Origin: a virus
Length of the DNA stretch: 58,038 nucleotides
Direction: 5' to 3' (one strand)
Virus record (IMG/VR): IMGVR_UViG_3300023208_000007
Span: 1-58,038 of that record
The notes under the pieces are model-generated. The model did no database searches. It had not been told where the DNA came from and worked only from the letters and a program-made list of their open reading frames with translations. Below, in pieces: positions 8,455-17,549 of the stretch. A program made the translations under genes and the position numbers. How positions within the stretch are numbered: position 1 is the stretch's first letter; every line of letters starts with the position of its first letter.

Positions 8455-9621
8455 ATGAAATTTTACCTTGTTGGCGGCGCGGTCAGAGATATTGCGCTAA
8501 ATAAGGCGCCACGAGATATCGATTTTCTCGTAGTTGGTGCTACTCATCAAGACATGCTGAATATGGATTTTATTCCCATTGAGGCAACATCTTTCCCTGT
8601 TTACCATCACCCTGTATCAAAAGCTGAATTTGCCTTAGCGCGACGGGAGCGCAAGGTAGGGACTGGATACCATGGTTTTGAAGTAGATTTTAGTCCTGAC
8701 GTAACGTTGGAGGAAGATCTTTTTAGACGCGATTTTACCATCAACGCAATGGCTATTGAAGTTTATCAAGTCTATGATGATGGGTCTTACGAGGTCACTT
8801 CTGGTGACATTATTGACCCATTTAATGGACTATATGATTTAGAAACCAAAGTGCTAAGGCATGTCTCTGATCACTTCATGGAGGATCCTGTACGTGTTCT
8901 AAGAGCTGCTAGGTTTTTAGCTAGATGGCCTGAGTTTCACATCGATGCTGGAACGCTTAATCTGATCAGTGAAATGCGTGAAAATGGTGAACTAAACAGT
9001 CTCACACCTGAGCGCATTTATCTTGAACTGACAAAGACACTAATGGAAAAAATGCCAAGTCGCTTTTTTCAATATTTGTATGAGTGGAGGCTCAGCCATC
9101 TTGTTCAACATATTTCAGTGCATTCAACAGTTTTCGATTACCTGCCTGACACCGTGACGTTAACACAACGCTTTGCCATTTTGGCTGCCTCACATTGTTA
9201 TTTGTCAGCAAGTGACATCGTTGAAAAAATGACAGCGCTGAAAACCCCTAGTGAAATTATCAAGGTGATGCTGAAAGCAAAATTTCTTGATTACCAGTTT
9301 ATGCAGCTTACCTCTGATTTTATGACTGATTGCAAGTTAGCGGTATGGGTATTTGAAACTTTGAAAGGATTGAACGCAGTACAAGACCCCCGCATAATGC
9401 GAGAGCTAACGGCTGCTTTGCCGTTCTACATTAGCTTCAAGGATAAGGTTCAAGTATGGATGCTGCTCAATTATGCTGCAGGAATTATTTCAAGAACGCG
9501 CTTTGCCGATCTAACGGAAGACCAGCAAAAAACATTAAAAGGACCTGACGTTGGTCGCGCTCTTGATGAACTAAAAATTAAACAAATTCAAAAACTTATA
9601 GACACAATAAATGGACAGTAA
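8455..9621 (+). CDS. cca: CCA tRNA nucleotidyltransferase
   Basis: 388 residues from ATG 8455 (an earlier in-frame ATG at 8440 lacks a good ribosome site; GAGAG lies before 8455). Class II CCA-adding signature: LVGGAVRD at the N-terminus, RDIDF with the catalytic Asp pair, RRERK...GFEVDFSPDVTLEEDLFRR and RDFTINAMA, then DPVRVLRAARFLARW. The family adds or repairs the 3'-CCA of tRNAs. This fits the many tRNAs here whose genes lack a full CCA. It overlaps the Pth2 gene by 11 bases. Confidence 0.92.
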   Translation: MKFYLVGGAVRDIALNKAPRDIDFLVVGATHQDMLNMDFIPIEATSFPVYHHPVSKAEFALARRERKVGTGYHGFEVDFSPDVTLEEDLFRRDFTINAMAIEVYQVYDDGSYEVTSGDIIDPFNGLYDLETKVLRHVSDHFMEDPVRVLRAARFLARWPEFHIDAGTLNLISEMRENGELNSLTPERIYLELTKTLMEKMPSRFFQYLYEWRLSHLVQHISVHSTVFDYLPDTVTLTQRFAILAASHCYLSASDIVEKMTALKTPSEIIKVMLKAKFLDYQFMQLTSDFMTDCKLAVWVFETLKGLNAVQDPRIMRELTAALPFYISFKDKVQVWMLLNYAAGIISRTRFADLTEDQQKTLKGPDVGRALDELKIKQIQKLIDTINGQ

Positions 9622-10000
9622 TTATCAAAAATTAGTAATTGTTTTACGCTCAGATCTTAAAAACGCCGAAGGTCAAAAAATCAGAACCGGTAAAATTATT
9701 GGACAAGCTGTTCACGCAGCAGTGGATGTATTGATGACTGATACGCTACGTGAGGTTCGTGATGAAGCATTTGATTGGCTTTCTGACGGTTTATCTCGCG
9801 TAGCTGTATTAAAAGTAGGGTCAGAAGCTGAGTTAACTGATATTTACAACAAAGCAGTTGAGAACGGTTTTAATACAGCGCTAGTAAAAGATCATGGGCT
9901 TACAGAATTTGACGGTGTACACACATTAACAGCATTATCAATTGGCCCTGCAGATGCTGATTTGTTAGATCGCGTAACTGGTCACTTGAGCTTGTTTTAA
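9611..10000 (+). CDS. Peptidyl-tRNA hydrolase 2 (Pth2-like)
   Basis: 129 residues. The Pth2 pattern is visible: K-L-V-I-V-L-R-S-D-L-K near the start, GKIIGQAVHAAV, then KDHGLTEFDGVHT and a C-terminal IGPADADLLDRVTGHL. Pth2 releases peptides from peptidyl-tRNA and is the archaeal/eukaryal type, found sporadically in bacteria and phages. Co-transcription with cca makes a tRNA-maintenance operon. The gene converges on the minus-strand gene, overlapping by 4 bases. Confidence 0.85.
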   Translation: MDSNYQKLVIVLRSDLKNAEGQKIRTGKIIGQAVHAAVDVLMTDTLREVRDEAFDWLSDGLSRVAVLKVGSEAELTDIYNKAVENGFNTALVKDHGLTEFDGVHTLTALSIGPADADLLDRVTGHLSLF

Positions 10001-10467
10001 CCCACATGCGCGTCATCACCATTACGACGTAAAAATTCCTTCACGTCAAATGGTCTCATAACGCGGCTGTTAAAGATTTGAAATTCTACTCTTTGTCCAT
10101 ACTGGAGAAGCTTATCTTCACCATCTTCATCTAAGATTTTAATTGCTACAATGTTTGCTGAAATTTCAGCAAATTGATCTTTTCGCAGACGTTCGCCATC
10201 AACGTAAACGTTTAGGCTTCTACCATCAGTATTATAAGAGTGTCGTAAGAAAAATGTTGCTTGTTCTTGTTGCGCTACGTGTGATTCCCAGATATTATTT
10301 TCTGTTGCGTAAAGTGGAAACCAGCCATCAGGTGTGTAAACGTAAATACCTTGTCGAGGGTAAACATTGAAGAAAATAACCTCTCCAACTTTAGGATAGC
10401 TCGGAAAAAAATCTTTGACAGGTAAAACAAGACGATCTTCAGGAGTTGGATCTGCGAATGTTTTCAT
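9997..10467 (-). CDS. Hypothetical, probably structural protein
   Basis: 156 residues on the minus strand, opposite to nearly all neighbours. A segment with YPRQGIYVYTPDGWFPL and a beta-rich composition suggests a virion protein. An exact late promoter lies upstream on the same strand (10509-10516). No recognised family. Confidence 0.65.
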   Translation of the reverse strand: MKTFADPTPEDRLVLPVKDFFPSYPKVGEVIFFNVYPRQGIYVYTPDGWFPLYATENNIWESHVAQQEQATFFLRHSYNTDGRSLNVYVDGERLRKDQFAEISANIVAIKILDEDGEDKLLQYGQRVEFQIFNSRVMRPFDVKEFLRRNGDDAHVG

Positions 10468-10497
10468 ATGTACTTTACCTTATGAGTTTGATATAAT
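10468..10497 (+). promoter_or_regulatory. TGTAC-class promoter
   Basis: ATGTAC, 18 bases, TATAAT, overlapping the divergent late promoter region. It should drive the MazG-like gene at 10527. Confidence 0.6.
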
Positions 10498-10508
10498 GTG
10501 ACATAATT

Positions 10509-10516
10509 TATTTATA
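10509..10516 (-). promoter_or_regulatory. Late promoter (TATAAATA), minus strand
   Basis: Exact octamer on the minus strand, 42 bases before the minus-strand gene start. Early rightward and late leftward promoters are thus packed into one 60-base gap. Confidence 0.7.
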
Positions 10517-10526
10517 GGATCTTATT

Positions 10527-10841
10527 ATGGGAACCAAGAACAGTGAAATTCCAGAAATTTCTGCTGAAGCTTCAGAAACATTTGACTTAATTCAGGAAGA
10601 ATGTTCCGAGCTCATTCAAATTATTAGTAAGATTCGACGTTTTGGTTTAAAATCGTCACATCCTTTTCATGATACTGATGTAACTAATTATGCACATCTT
10701 ATTCAAGAGATGGGTGATGTGCTATGTCTCATTGAAATTCTTCAAGATCACCTGAAGATTTCAAATGAAGACATTAATAAAGCAATTGACAAAAAATACA
10801 CGAAGCTTCAACAATGGACTAACGTTATTAAAAAGCATTAA
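10527..10841 (+). CDS. MazG-like nucleotide pyrophosphohydrolase
   Basis: 104 residues. The all-helical MazG/PRA-PH fold is suggested by EECSELIQ in helix 1 and QEMGDVLCLIE in helix 3, giving the E-x-x-E ... E-x-x-D metal ligands. The family hydrolyses (d)NTPs or related compounds to monophosphates. Phage members have been linked to dNTP cleansing or to lowering ppGpp. It ends before the large non-coding region. Confidence 0.75.
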   Translation: MGTKNSEIPEISAEASETFDLIQEECSELIQIISKIRRFGLKSSHPFHDTDVTNYAHLIQEMGDVLCLIEILQDHLKISNEDINKAIDKKYTKLQQWTNVIKKH

Positions 10842-11560
10842 TGCTTCGTGATTTGTTTGAATTATTTTTTCACCTGTTTAGAGTTATTTGGCTTTATTTT
10901 GCCTTGTTTTGCGTGTTTATATGTTTGATTTGTTTATCTTTTTTAAGAAGGATTTGGGTTCTGGGACTTTTGCTACCTTCTAAAAACAAAAGGACTACAA
11001 GGCATCTCTAGCGTACAAGAACGCCCTTTCACAAGAGAGGTAAAAGTTTAGTTAAGCTTTGAAAGCGACACTCAGGGTGGCGGCAGTTTTCGAAATTAAC
11101 TCCAACACGGAATTAACTGGTTGGTAAGCGGGTGGGATCAAATGCAACTTTATCAAATGGACAAACGCGAGTTGAAGTCGCGGGGTAAAGTCTAGAGGCA
11201 GAGCGTTTAACTAGCACCAGGTTCTCCTGAGGAAAAGCAGGAAAAAACAACTCAACAAGAGTTGCCATACACAGCCGTATTCGTCCATACCGTGAATGCC
11301 TTACAATAGTAGGGTTTTGACGGTATGCGCGGGTACCTCTAGCAAGGTGAAGCATCGCAGTTGCTTCGACCAGGATATGAATAACCGCTTCATATTTGCC
11401 GGCTGATAAACGCGTCTTTTTCTCTAGTACTATAGTAGGGTCTTTAACTCTACTCCCTATACTAGAAATAGCTCCTAATTCATAACTAAACTTTTACAAA
11501 ATCTTTAGTTACGGGTGGACCTATTAGCTATTAGAAGGCGAAAAATCCGGAAAAATTAAA
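10842..11560 (+). ncRNA. Large structured non-coding RNA candidate (core 11040-11497)
   Basis: About 700 bases without a credible gene, and GC-richer than its surroundings from ~11030. A perfect 14-bp long-range helix closes the core: 11040-11053 with 11484-11497. Inside are many hairpins: 11102-11106/11120-11124, 11166-11170/11178-11182, 11248-11253/11259-11264, 11286-11293/11320-11327, 11349-11354/11362-11367 and 11375-11381/11389-11395. A further stem pairs CTAGTA and TAGGG (about 11424-11440) with CCCTA and TACTAG (11455-11464). Size, helix richness and phage location recall the ornate GOLLD or ROOL RNA classes, but I cannot confirm membership. The first ~190 bases are T-rich and may carry the promoter. 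Confidence 0.65.
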
Positions 11561-11821
11561 ATGGCAATTATTGAAAGAATTGAAGAACACTTAAAATCAA
11601 CAGATCGTGACTTACTTAATGAAGCTCTAATTGAGTTAAAGATTTTAGAAGAAGTCGCCTCTGAAAGAGCGGCTTTAATTGCTGCTATTTTTAATCACGA
11701 TGATTTTGAAATTCATGATAAAGCGCTTATTGAAAGAATAAATCGCGCTCTTTTTGCAAAAGATTATTTAGACAAGAGATTAAATCGCTACAAGTTCGAA
11801 TGTAAATTGTATGAAGAGTAA
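11561..11821 (+). CDS. Hypothetical helical protein, 86 residues
   Basis: A charged, fully helical small protein beginning shortly after the structured RNA. The ribosome site is weak. No recognised domain. Its position suggests it could share a transcript with the RNA. Confidence 0.55.
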   Translation: MAIIERIEEHLKSTDRDLLNEALIELKILEEVASERAALIAAIFNHDDFEIHDKALIERINRALFAKDYLDKRLNRYKFECKLYEE

Positions 11822-11851
11822 GTTATAATTGTACCATGTCCGATTAAGATT

Positions 11852-11859
11852 GATAAATA
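11852..11859 (+). promoter_or_regulatory. Late promoter variant (GATAAATA)
   Basis: Octamer 28 bases before the start at 11888. Confidence 0.5.
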
Positions 11860-11887
11860 AATTTATGATCATGATCGGGGTAATTAA

Positions 11888-12631
11888 ATGAAACTGCATG
11901 AAATAACAAATATTTTTAGAAGCGCTATTCCTATGGCTGAAATAGTTCCTATTTACAATATGACTGAATATTTTTTAGCAGATGAAGAAGCAAAACGTGA
12001 AGCGTTTACTGCTTTTCATCCGCATAAGACGCCAATTGACTTGTTTGCCGAGTTTAATGATCGTCCAAGTATAGACGCAGAAGTAACAATCAATGATGGT
12101 TCAATAAAAAATATAAAGCTTGAATGCGGCCGCTGGGGGATGGTAGTACCTGCCGAGGGTGAATTTGAACGTGAGGTCCTTTATAAAGGAACTCGTTATT
12201 ACATGCTTAATAGCGCAGCAAATCCTAAGGCAAAAACAGCAAAGTATTTTACTGAAGCTCACATAAAAGCGAGCCCTCAATATTCAGAATTTTCTGGACG
12301 CTATAATAATTATTTACAGCAATCAAGAGAAAAATTTCAACAAAAAGTTTTAGAAAAACTTCGTTCTTCACTTTCATTAACTGCTCAAAAAGCATTAAAT
12401 GAAAATTTACATGATCTCGTAAAACAGAACGCTTTTCAAGAGCTTCATGATTGGTTTGTTGCTGAAGGTTTTTCAAACATTCCACCTGCTGAGAATTTCA
12501 AAAAGATGTACAATCTTAGTGGTTGGACTATTCAAACAGAACAAGTATATGGTCACCAACAAGGAACTAATCAAGTAATCGATTGGAAGAACAAACGTTT
12601 TTACGTGCTGGGTTGGTCATCAGACGATTGA
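11888..12631 (+). CDS. Hypothetical protein, 247 residues (MKLHEI N-terminus)
   Basis: Unrecognised. The short N-terminal signature MKLHEI resembles MKLYEL at 26336 and MKLRDI at 45839; all three follow late promoters, which may mark a shared targeting peptide. The C-terminus is aromatic (DWKNKRFYVLGW). CGGGG provides the ribosome site. A virion or internal head protein is one possibility. Confidence 0.6.
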   Translation: MKLHEITNIFRSAIPMAEIVPIYNMTEYFLADEEAKREAFTAFHPHKTPIDLFAEFNDRPSIDAEVTINDGSIKNIKLECGRWGMVVPAEGEFEREVLYKGTRYYMLNSAANPKAKTAKYFTEAHIKASPQYSEFSGRYNNYLQQSREKFQQKVLEKLRSSLSLTAQKALNENLHDLVKQNAFQELHDWFVAEGFSNIPPAENFKKMYNLSGWTIQTEQVYGHQQGTNQVIDWKNKRFYVLGWSSDD

Positions 12632-12640
12632 GGTGAATAA

Positions 12641-12904
12641 ATGGCATTAGGCCCAGACTATTCAGAAGACATTCTAGATGATTTAGAAGGCATTATAGAT
12701 GAAAAATTGGTTGCTGCAATGGCTACAGATGATGAACCGGCTATTACAATAACTGATTTTCGTTTAACGCCTGACCGCTTTAAAATTTTAAAACAACGTT
12801 ATATTAATGCTGGGTGGGCAGAAATAACAAAAGACGATGTTGTGATAACTTTTTATAGAAAAGCTCAATTTCATTCTAATTCATATTTTCCACCAGATAA
12901 ATAA
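12641..12904 (+). CDS. Hypothetical protein, 87 residues
   Basis: Acidic N-terminal half and a small alpha/beta C-terminal part (DRFKILKQRYINAGW...VVITFYRK) that resembles a compact winged or ferredoxin-like domain. TGAGGTG precedes the start, 10 bases after the preceding gene. Function unknown. Confidence 0.55.
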   Translation: MALGPDYSEDILDDLEGIIDEKLVAAMATDDEPAITITDFRLTPDRFKILKQRYINAGWAEITKDDVVITFYRKAQFHSNSYFPPDK

Positions 12905-12909
12905 TAATC

Positions 12910-13434
12910 ATGAACACTATCCCGAAAATTACAAGCGCAGACGCTGGCATTAATGATGGAACTATGGTTATAAACTGGGAAGCTGAAAACTTTGGTTTTG
13001 GTCAGCTTTATGTCACGTGGGATAACATGCGTGACAAAATTAAAATTGACGCTGAAACGCTTTCTAGAGAAATGGTTGCTGCTATTTTAGCAAAAGTTGC
13101 TGAAAATGCAATACTTGATAGTGATGAAGAAAAATCAATGAATGTCTATGTGGCAACGCCAGAGGAACTTGAAGAAGTTTGTCCCCGTGGCAGCATTGAT
13201 AACGCCTACGTCCAGTATCCATTTTTTTATAATGTTACTCCGCTTACTTCTCCAGATACATTTGAGATTGAATTGCGTTATAACGCTATTGATGATAAAG
13301 TAATTTGTGTAAGATACGAAATTCACTCTCGTGTTGGAATGAATGAAATTTATAATACCCTTACTGATCATATTAATAAAAATGGATTTACCCATCCTCA
13401 CTTTATTAGTGGGCAAATCTGGCAATGGAAATGA
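12910..13434 (+). CDS. Hypothetical protein, 174 residues
   Basis: Begins 6 bases after the preceding gene with a weak ribosome site. Beta-rich, no motif I recognise. The stop (TGA 13432-13434) abuts the ATG of the Bfd-like gene, so the run 12641-14207 is likely one operon. Confidence 0.55.
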   Translation: MNTIPKITSADAGINDGTMVINWEAENFGFGQLYVTWDNMRDKIKIDAETLSREMVAAILAKVAENAILDSDEEKSMNVYVATPEELEEVCPRGSIDNAYVQYPFFYNVTPLTSPDTFEIELRYNAIDDKVICVRYEIHSRVGMNEIYNTLTDHINKNGFTHPHFISGQIWQWK

Positions 13435-13740
13435 ATGATAGTTTGCATCTGCTATAATATCAATGAGCAAGCAATTAAAGATTTAAAACCATCTAAAGTA
13501 AAAGATGTGTTCGACGCCTATTTTACACTTCCACAATGTGGCAAGTGTTGTTCAACTATACATGAAATAATATCGGAGATAAAAAATAATGACAACGGAA
13601 ACGCAACAAGATGCCCACGTGATGTGTTACAAGCTAAGTACTGGAGAAGAAATCCTTGCAAGGACTGTAAAGGTGAACGATACTGTCGTTCTAATTCAGA
13701 AGCCGAGGGCTCTTATAATTGCAAGAGGCCAGGACGGTAA
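13435..13740 (+). CDS. Bfd-like [2Fe-2S] protein with an overprinted C-terminal extension
   Basis: The first ~52 residues match bacterioferritin-associated ferredoxin: Cys4 and Cys6 in IVCICYNIN, and Cys35 and Cys38 in LPQCGKC, followed by a helix. In bacteria Bfd delivers electrons that free iron from bacterioferritin. Here the frame runs on ~49 residues past the domain, overlapping the next gene by 152 bases. The extension contains five more Cys. Either the extension is real or the stop was lost. Confidence 0.7.
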   Translation: MIVCICYNINEQAIKDLKPSKVKDVFDAYFTLPQCGKCCSTIHEIISEIKNNDNGNATRCPRDVLQAKYWRRNPCKDCKGERYCRSNSEAEGSYNCKRPGR

Positions 13741-13912
13741 CGTAGGTCTTGCGCTTGCGCCGCTTATTAAATGTTCACCTGACTCTGATATGTTTTTAAA
13801 CGCAGAGCATATTGTTCTTACTATTCCTGAATCTAATCTTCCGAAAGATGTTATCGATTCATATCTTCAAGAAGTTTCAGGAATACAATTTGCACAAACT
13901 TTAATGGGATAA
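13589..13912 (+). CDS. Hypothetical protein, possibly Sm-like fold
   Basis: 107 residues, with CGGAG and good spacing before the ATG. The early pattern YKLSTGEEILARTVKVND...LIQKPRALII is like the beta-strand register of small Sm/LSm-type proteins in T4-like phages; this is an impression, not a confirmed match. It overlaps the end of the Bfd-like ORF in another frame. Confidence 0.55.
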   Translation: MTTETQQDAHVMCYKLSTGEEILARTVKVNDTVVLIQKPRALIIARGQDGNVGLALAPLIKCSPDSDMFLNAEHIVLTIPESNLPKDVIDSYLQEVSGIQFAQTLMG

Positions 13913-13913
13913 A

Positions 13914-14207
13914 ATGTCACTTTGCCCAATCTGTGATAGAGAGCTCGATGACGATGAAATTGAATTTCATCACTTAATACCTAAAACTTTTAAAGGTACT
14001 GAAGGTATTTACGTTCACAGAATCTGTCACCGCAAAATTCACTCAACGTTCTCAGAACGTGAGCTACTTCATAATTTTCATACAGTGGAAGCTCTTCGTT
14101 CCAACTCTGAAATACAAACTTTCGTTCAATGGGTAGCTAATAAGCCGCCAGCGTTTTACGTTTCTGGAAAGGATTCAAACGAAAGAAAGCGAAAGCGACG
14201 ACGCTAA
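13914..14207 (+). CDS. HNH-type endonuclease-like protein
   Basis: 97 residues. Zinc and catalytic pattern CPIC...FHHLIP...RICHRKIH matches the HNH fold. The C-terminus is very basic (KRKRRR), consistent with nucleic-acid binding. It is the last gene of the 12.6-14.2 kb run. Small stand-alone HNH proteins can be homing nucleases, but this one has a compact bacterial-type arrangement. Confidence 0.7.
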   Translation: MSLCPICDRELDDDEIEFHHLIPKTFKGTEGIYVHRICHRKIHSTFSERELLHNFHTVEALRSNSEIQTFVQWVANKPPAFYVSGKDSNERKRKRRR

Positions 14208-14233
14208 TTTTATTTTAACTTAGAGGTTGACTT

Positions 14234-16036
14234 ATGGCGAAAAAAATATGGGAATGGTTTTTACGTAACTTGCTTTTAATTAGTTTATCAATTTTATTGA
14301 TTGTGGGAGCGTATTCAATCATCAATAGAACACAAACTCATGATGAGCCGACACTGTCTTATTATAACTTTATTCAGGCAGTGCACACCGGCTCTGTATT
14401 TAATGCCATCATTCAGAGTAATGAAATTCATGGAATGTTAAAATCTGGTACTGAGTTTAAAACACTTGCACCAGATAATGACACGCATTTGATTGATGAT
14501 TTATTTAGGTACAATGTTGATTTTCGAGTAATTCCACCTGAAAAACAAAGCATTGGAATGGCAATTTTTATTAGCTGGTTCCCGATGCTTATCTTGATTG
14601 GTGTGTGGATTTACTTTATGCGACGTCAAGCTGGCAGCGGCCCGCTGGGCTTCGGTAAAAATAAAGCAAAGTTAGTTGCTGAGGACAAGGTAAAGATTAC
14701 ATTTGCTGATGTCGCTGGCGTTGAAGATGCTAAAGCGGACGTTAAGGAAATGGTTGATTTTTTACGTGATCCTAAAAAGTTCAACAAGCTTGGTGGTAAA
14801 ATTCCACGTGGAGCTCTGTTAGTTGGGCCACCTGGAACTGGTAAGACAATGCTCGCCCGCGCTGTTGCTGGCGAAGCTGGAGTCCCATTTTTTACTCTTT
14901 CAGGTTCTGACTTTGTAGAAATGTTTGTTGGTGTTGGTGCCTCTCGCGTTCGCGATCTATTCGAGGAAGCAAAAAAGAAGGCACCTTGCATTATTTTCAT
15001 TGACGAAATTGACGCAATTGGTGCCTCTCGTGGACAAGCTATAATGGGAAATGATGAGCGCAATCAAACTTTGAACCAGCTACTTGTTGAAATGGATGGC
15101 TTTGAAGGTACTGAAGGAATTATCGTTTTTGCTGCAACTAATAGAGCTGAAATTCTTGATCAAGCTTTACTACGTCCTGGTCGCTTTGACCGACAAGTAT
15201 TTGTAAATCTACCGGATATTATTGGTCGCGAACAAATTTTGCGGGTTCATACTCAAGCAATTCCGCTAAATGATGATGTTGATTTGCTTGCAATAGCTCG
15301 TGGAACACCTGGTTTTTCTGGCGCTGACCTAGCAAATCTTGTGAATGAAGCTGCTATTCTTGCTTCAAAATGTGATCGTGATGTTATTTCAATGCGTCAC
15401 TTTGAAAAAGCAAAAGACAAAATCATGATGGGCGCCGAGCGTAAATCGCTAATGATGACTGATGATGAAAAGCGTCTTACTGCCTATCATGAAGCTGGTC
15501 ACGCGGTTGTTGGATTTTTTACTCCTGAGCATGATCCACTTTATAAAGTTAGTATCATCCCGCGCGGTAGAGCCTTAGGTATTACTATGTTCCTACCCGA
15601 ACATGATAGAGTTTCAATGTCAAAGCGTAAGGTTGAAGGTCAAATTGCAAGCTTGTATGGTGGTCGAATTGCTGAGGAAATTATTGCTGGGCCAGACGGT
15701 ATTACAACTGGAGCTTCGAATGACATCGAGCGAGCTACAGTTCTCGCAACTAAGATGGTAACTGAGTGGGGCTTTAGTGAAAAGCTTAAGTTGCTTAAGT
15801 ATATTGATCAAGACCATTCATCAATGTCAAATTCAACTCACATTGCCACTGGTCTTGAGGATGATGAAGATCGAAGAATTATCAAGGAAGAAATAGAGTC
15901 AATATCACAGCGCAACTATGATAGAGCACGTAACATTATTGAAAACAACTGGTCTAAAATGGAAGCAATTGCTGAAGCACTGATAAAATTTGAGACAATT
16001 GATATTAAACAAGTCGAAGAAATAATGGCAGCATAA
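14234..16036 (+). CDS. ftsH: FtsH family AAA+ membrane metalloprotease
   Basis: 600 residues, close to bacterial FtsH length. Two N-terminal membrane spans (about 9-31 and 108-128) flank a ~75-residue periplasmic part. Walker A GPPGTGKT sits at about 198-205, the pore motif FVG follows in [10 protein letters not shown], Walker B is IIFIDEIDA, and the SRH region has [17 protein letters not shown]. The zinc site HEAGH is at about 419-423, with the third ligand Asp at about 497 in SNDIE. All catalytic parts are present. FtsH degrades membrane proteins and short-lived regulators (for example sigma-32, LpxC and lambda CII in E. coli). A phage copy could retune host proteostasis or remove defence proteins; that is inference. 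Confidence 0.95.
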   Translation: MAKKIWEWFLRNLLLISLSILLIVGAYSIINRTQTHDEPTLSYYNFIQAVHTGSVFNAIIQSNEIHGMLKSGTEFKTLAPDNDTHLIDDLFRYNVDFRVIPPEKQSIGMAIFISWFPMLILIGVWIYFMRRQAGSGPLGFGKNKAKLVAEDKVKITFADVAGVEDAKADVKEMVDFLRDPKKFNKLGGKIPRGALLVGPPGTGKTMLARAVAGEAGVPFFTLSGSDFVEMFVGVGASRVRDLFEEAKKKAPCIIFIDEIDAIGASRGQAIMGNDERNQTLNQLLVEMDGFEGTEGIIVFAATNRAEILDQALLRPGRFDRQVFVNLPDIIGREQILRVHTQAIPLNDDVDLLAIARGTPGFSGADLANLVNEAAILASKCDRDVISMRHFEKAKDKIMMGAERKSLMMTDDEKRLTAYHEAGHAVVGFFTPEHDPLYKVSIIPRGRALGITMFLPEHDRVSMSKRKVEGQIASLYGGRIAEEIIAGPDGITTGASNDIERATVLATKMVTEWGFSEKLKLLKYIDQDHSSMSNSTHIATGLEDDEDRRIIKEEIESISQRNYDRARNIIENNWSKMEAIAEALIKFETIDIKQVEEIMAA

Positions 16037-16042
16037 TAAAAA

Positions 16043-16072
16043 GTGTACTTTTTGACTAAAATTTAATACAAT
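16043..16072 (+). promoter_or_regulatory. TGTAC-class promoter
   Basis: GTGTAC, 18 bases, TACAAT, between ftsH and the gene at 16107. Confidence 0.6.
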
Positions 16073-16106
16073 TAAACTACATAATCACTTAAATGAGGTA
16101 TTTTTG

Positions 16107-16466
16107 ATGAAATGCGATGAACTGCGTGGAAAGTATATGGTTGTTACTGGTGTTAAGCCGTGGAGTACCACTCCAGTATGTGACTATCGTGTTATTGGTG
16201 CGTTATATCTGAAACCTGACGTGGAGCTTATTCCTGAAGCGATTAAATATGTTCTTGAACAAGATCCTCGTTGGACACCTCAAGATAAAGTGGATGCGAT
16301 TTATCATAACATGAAGGACATGCGTTTGTTCAATGGAATGAAATGGTCTGACGCTTTGATTGTTGAACATTACCTGTTTCACAATTGGTTTGGATTTATT
16401 CCTGCTGAAAATGTTCTTGCGCTCTTTGAACCTACTGAGCAGTTTAGACTTAACACGGTCACATGA
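16107..16466 (+). CDS. Hypothetical protein, 119 residues
   Basis: ATG at 16107 follows TGAGGT; the TTG immediately before it is not needed. Mixed alpha/beta, no recognised domain. Overlaps the next gene by 4 bases (ATGA). Confidence 0.6.
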   Translation: MKCDELRGKYMVVTGVKPWSTTPVCDYRVIGALYLKPDVELIPEAIKYVLEQDPRWTPQDKVDAIYHNMKDMRLFNGMKWSDALIVEHYLFHNWFGFIPAENVLALFEPTEQFRLNTVT

Positions 16467-16735
16467 TCCCGTCAGACGAAGAGGTAAATGATCAAAACGA
16501 AAGCGTCGATGAAGCTTGTCGGCGCTTTTATGATAGATTGTTTTCGTTTTTAGCTCTCAATGAAATTCTAGTAAAAACATTTTACCCAGTAAAGTTCATT
16601 TGTAAAATGAATGAAAGCGAATACTGGGACTATCTTACTTATCTAACACACCTTGAAATTAAAGGTCGAGTTGTAATTCGCCAAGGTATTTACGACAGAG
16701 TCAAATCTCCAAAAAAGACAGATGGCCAACTATAA
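16463..16735 (+). CDS. Hypothetical protein, 90 residues
   Basis: Translationally coupled to the preceding gene. Acidic N-terminus and a central FFSFLALNEILVKTFY-like helical part. No recognised family. Confidence 0.55.
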   Translation: MIPSDEEVNDQNESVDEACRRFYDRLFSFLALNEILVKTFYPVKFICKMNESEYWDYLTYLTHLEIKGRVVIRQGIYDRVKSPKKTDGQL

Positions 16736-16738
16736 ATA
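16731..16738 (+). promoter_or_regulatory. Late promoter (TATAAATA) with 5' hairpin
   Basis: Exact octamer overlapping the preceding stop codon. An 8-bp hairpin (AGAAAAGA with TCTTTTCT) follows within a few bases. It drives the small heat-shock gene. Confidence 0.7.
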
Positions 16739-16826
16739 ACATTAGAAAAGATGCGTAATGGTCTTTTCTATGGTGCCGACTATTTTAGTGGCAAATTGAC
16801 ATCTTGCTTGAAAAAGGAGAAATCAC

Positions 16827-17282
16827 ATGAATAATATTTCTGTACGTAATACTTGGCCTGCATCTTTTAGCAGCGCTGTCGTTCCCCGCATGATTGGTTT
16901 TGATGATCTGTTCAATACTATTGATCAGCTAATGAGAAGTAATCAACCTCCTGAAAGTTACCCGCCTTTTAATGTCATTCGCGAGACTGATGATTTGTGG
17001 CGCATTGAGATAGCTGTCGCAGGCTTTGAATCCCACATGTTAAAAGTGGTGGTCGATGATGGCTATTTAATCATCATTGGTGACCGTAGCGATGAAACAC
17101 CTGAAGGAACTAATAAGTATATTCATCGTGGTATTTCTTCTCGTAAGTTTGAACGTCGTTTTCGTATTCCAGAATCCGCCGAAGTTCAAACAGCCGTGCT
17201 TAATAACGGAATGTTAATTATCGGAGTGCAAAACGTTGTTCCTGAGAAAGAAGTAAAACGCATAGCTATACAACAAATCTAA
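16827..17282 (+). CDS. Hsp20/IbpA-like small heat-shock protein
   Basis: 151 residues with an alpha-crystallin domain: YPPFNVIRETDDLWRIEIAVAGF, then HRGISSRKFERRFRIPE and the terminal strand A-V-L-N-N-G-M-L-I-I-G-V. The C-terminal I-A-I motif that drives oligomer assembly is present. Holdase chaperones of this type bind unfolding proteins. T4-like phages often carry one. It is a single-gene late unit between a late promoter and a strong terminator. Confidence 0.93.
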   Translation: MNNISVRNTWPASFSSAVVPRMIGFDDLFNTIDQLMRSNQPPESYPPFNVIRETDDLWRIEIAVAGFESHMLKVVVDDGYLIIIGDRSDETPEGTNKYIHRGISSRKFERRFRIPESAEVQTAVLNNGMLIIGVQNVVPEKEVKRIAIQQI

Positions 17283-17290
17283 AACAAATA

Positions 17291-17326
17291 GGGCAAGCAG
17301 ATTTTAAATCTGCTTGCCCTCTTTTT
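17291..17326 (+). terminator. Strong rho-independent terminator
   Basis: A 13-bp perfect stem (17291-17303 with 17307-17319), 3-base loop, then TCTTTTT. Confidence 0.92.
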
Positions 17327-17336
17327 AAAAGTAAAA

Positions 17337-17549
17337 ATGACCTACGGCATAATCGACGTAATAAAAGATGAAATTACTGGTAACGCTGAATATGTAAATG
17401 AACAATTAAAAAAGGAACGTCTTTACATTTGTTCTACGTGCCCTGATTTTAAAAAGCTTTCACGACAGTGTGGCGCTTGTGGTTGCTTTGTTGACGTGAA
17501 AGCTAAGTATGTTTTATCAGAATGCCCTAAAAGCCGCTGGCTTAAGTAG
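17337..17549 (+). CDS. Small zinc-binding protein
   Basis: 70 residues. Cys pattern CSTCPDF...CGACGCFVDVKAK...SECPKSRW, a compact zinc-finger family common in T4-like phages with no assigned function. It starts only ~10 bases after a terminator and lacks an obvious ribosome site. The end overlaps the convergent minus-strand gene. Confidence 0.65.
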   Translation: MTYGIIDVIKDEITGNAEYVNEQLKKERLYICSTCPDFKKLSRQCGACGCFVDVKAKYVLSECPKSRWLK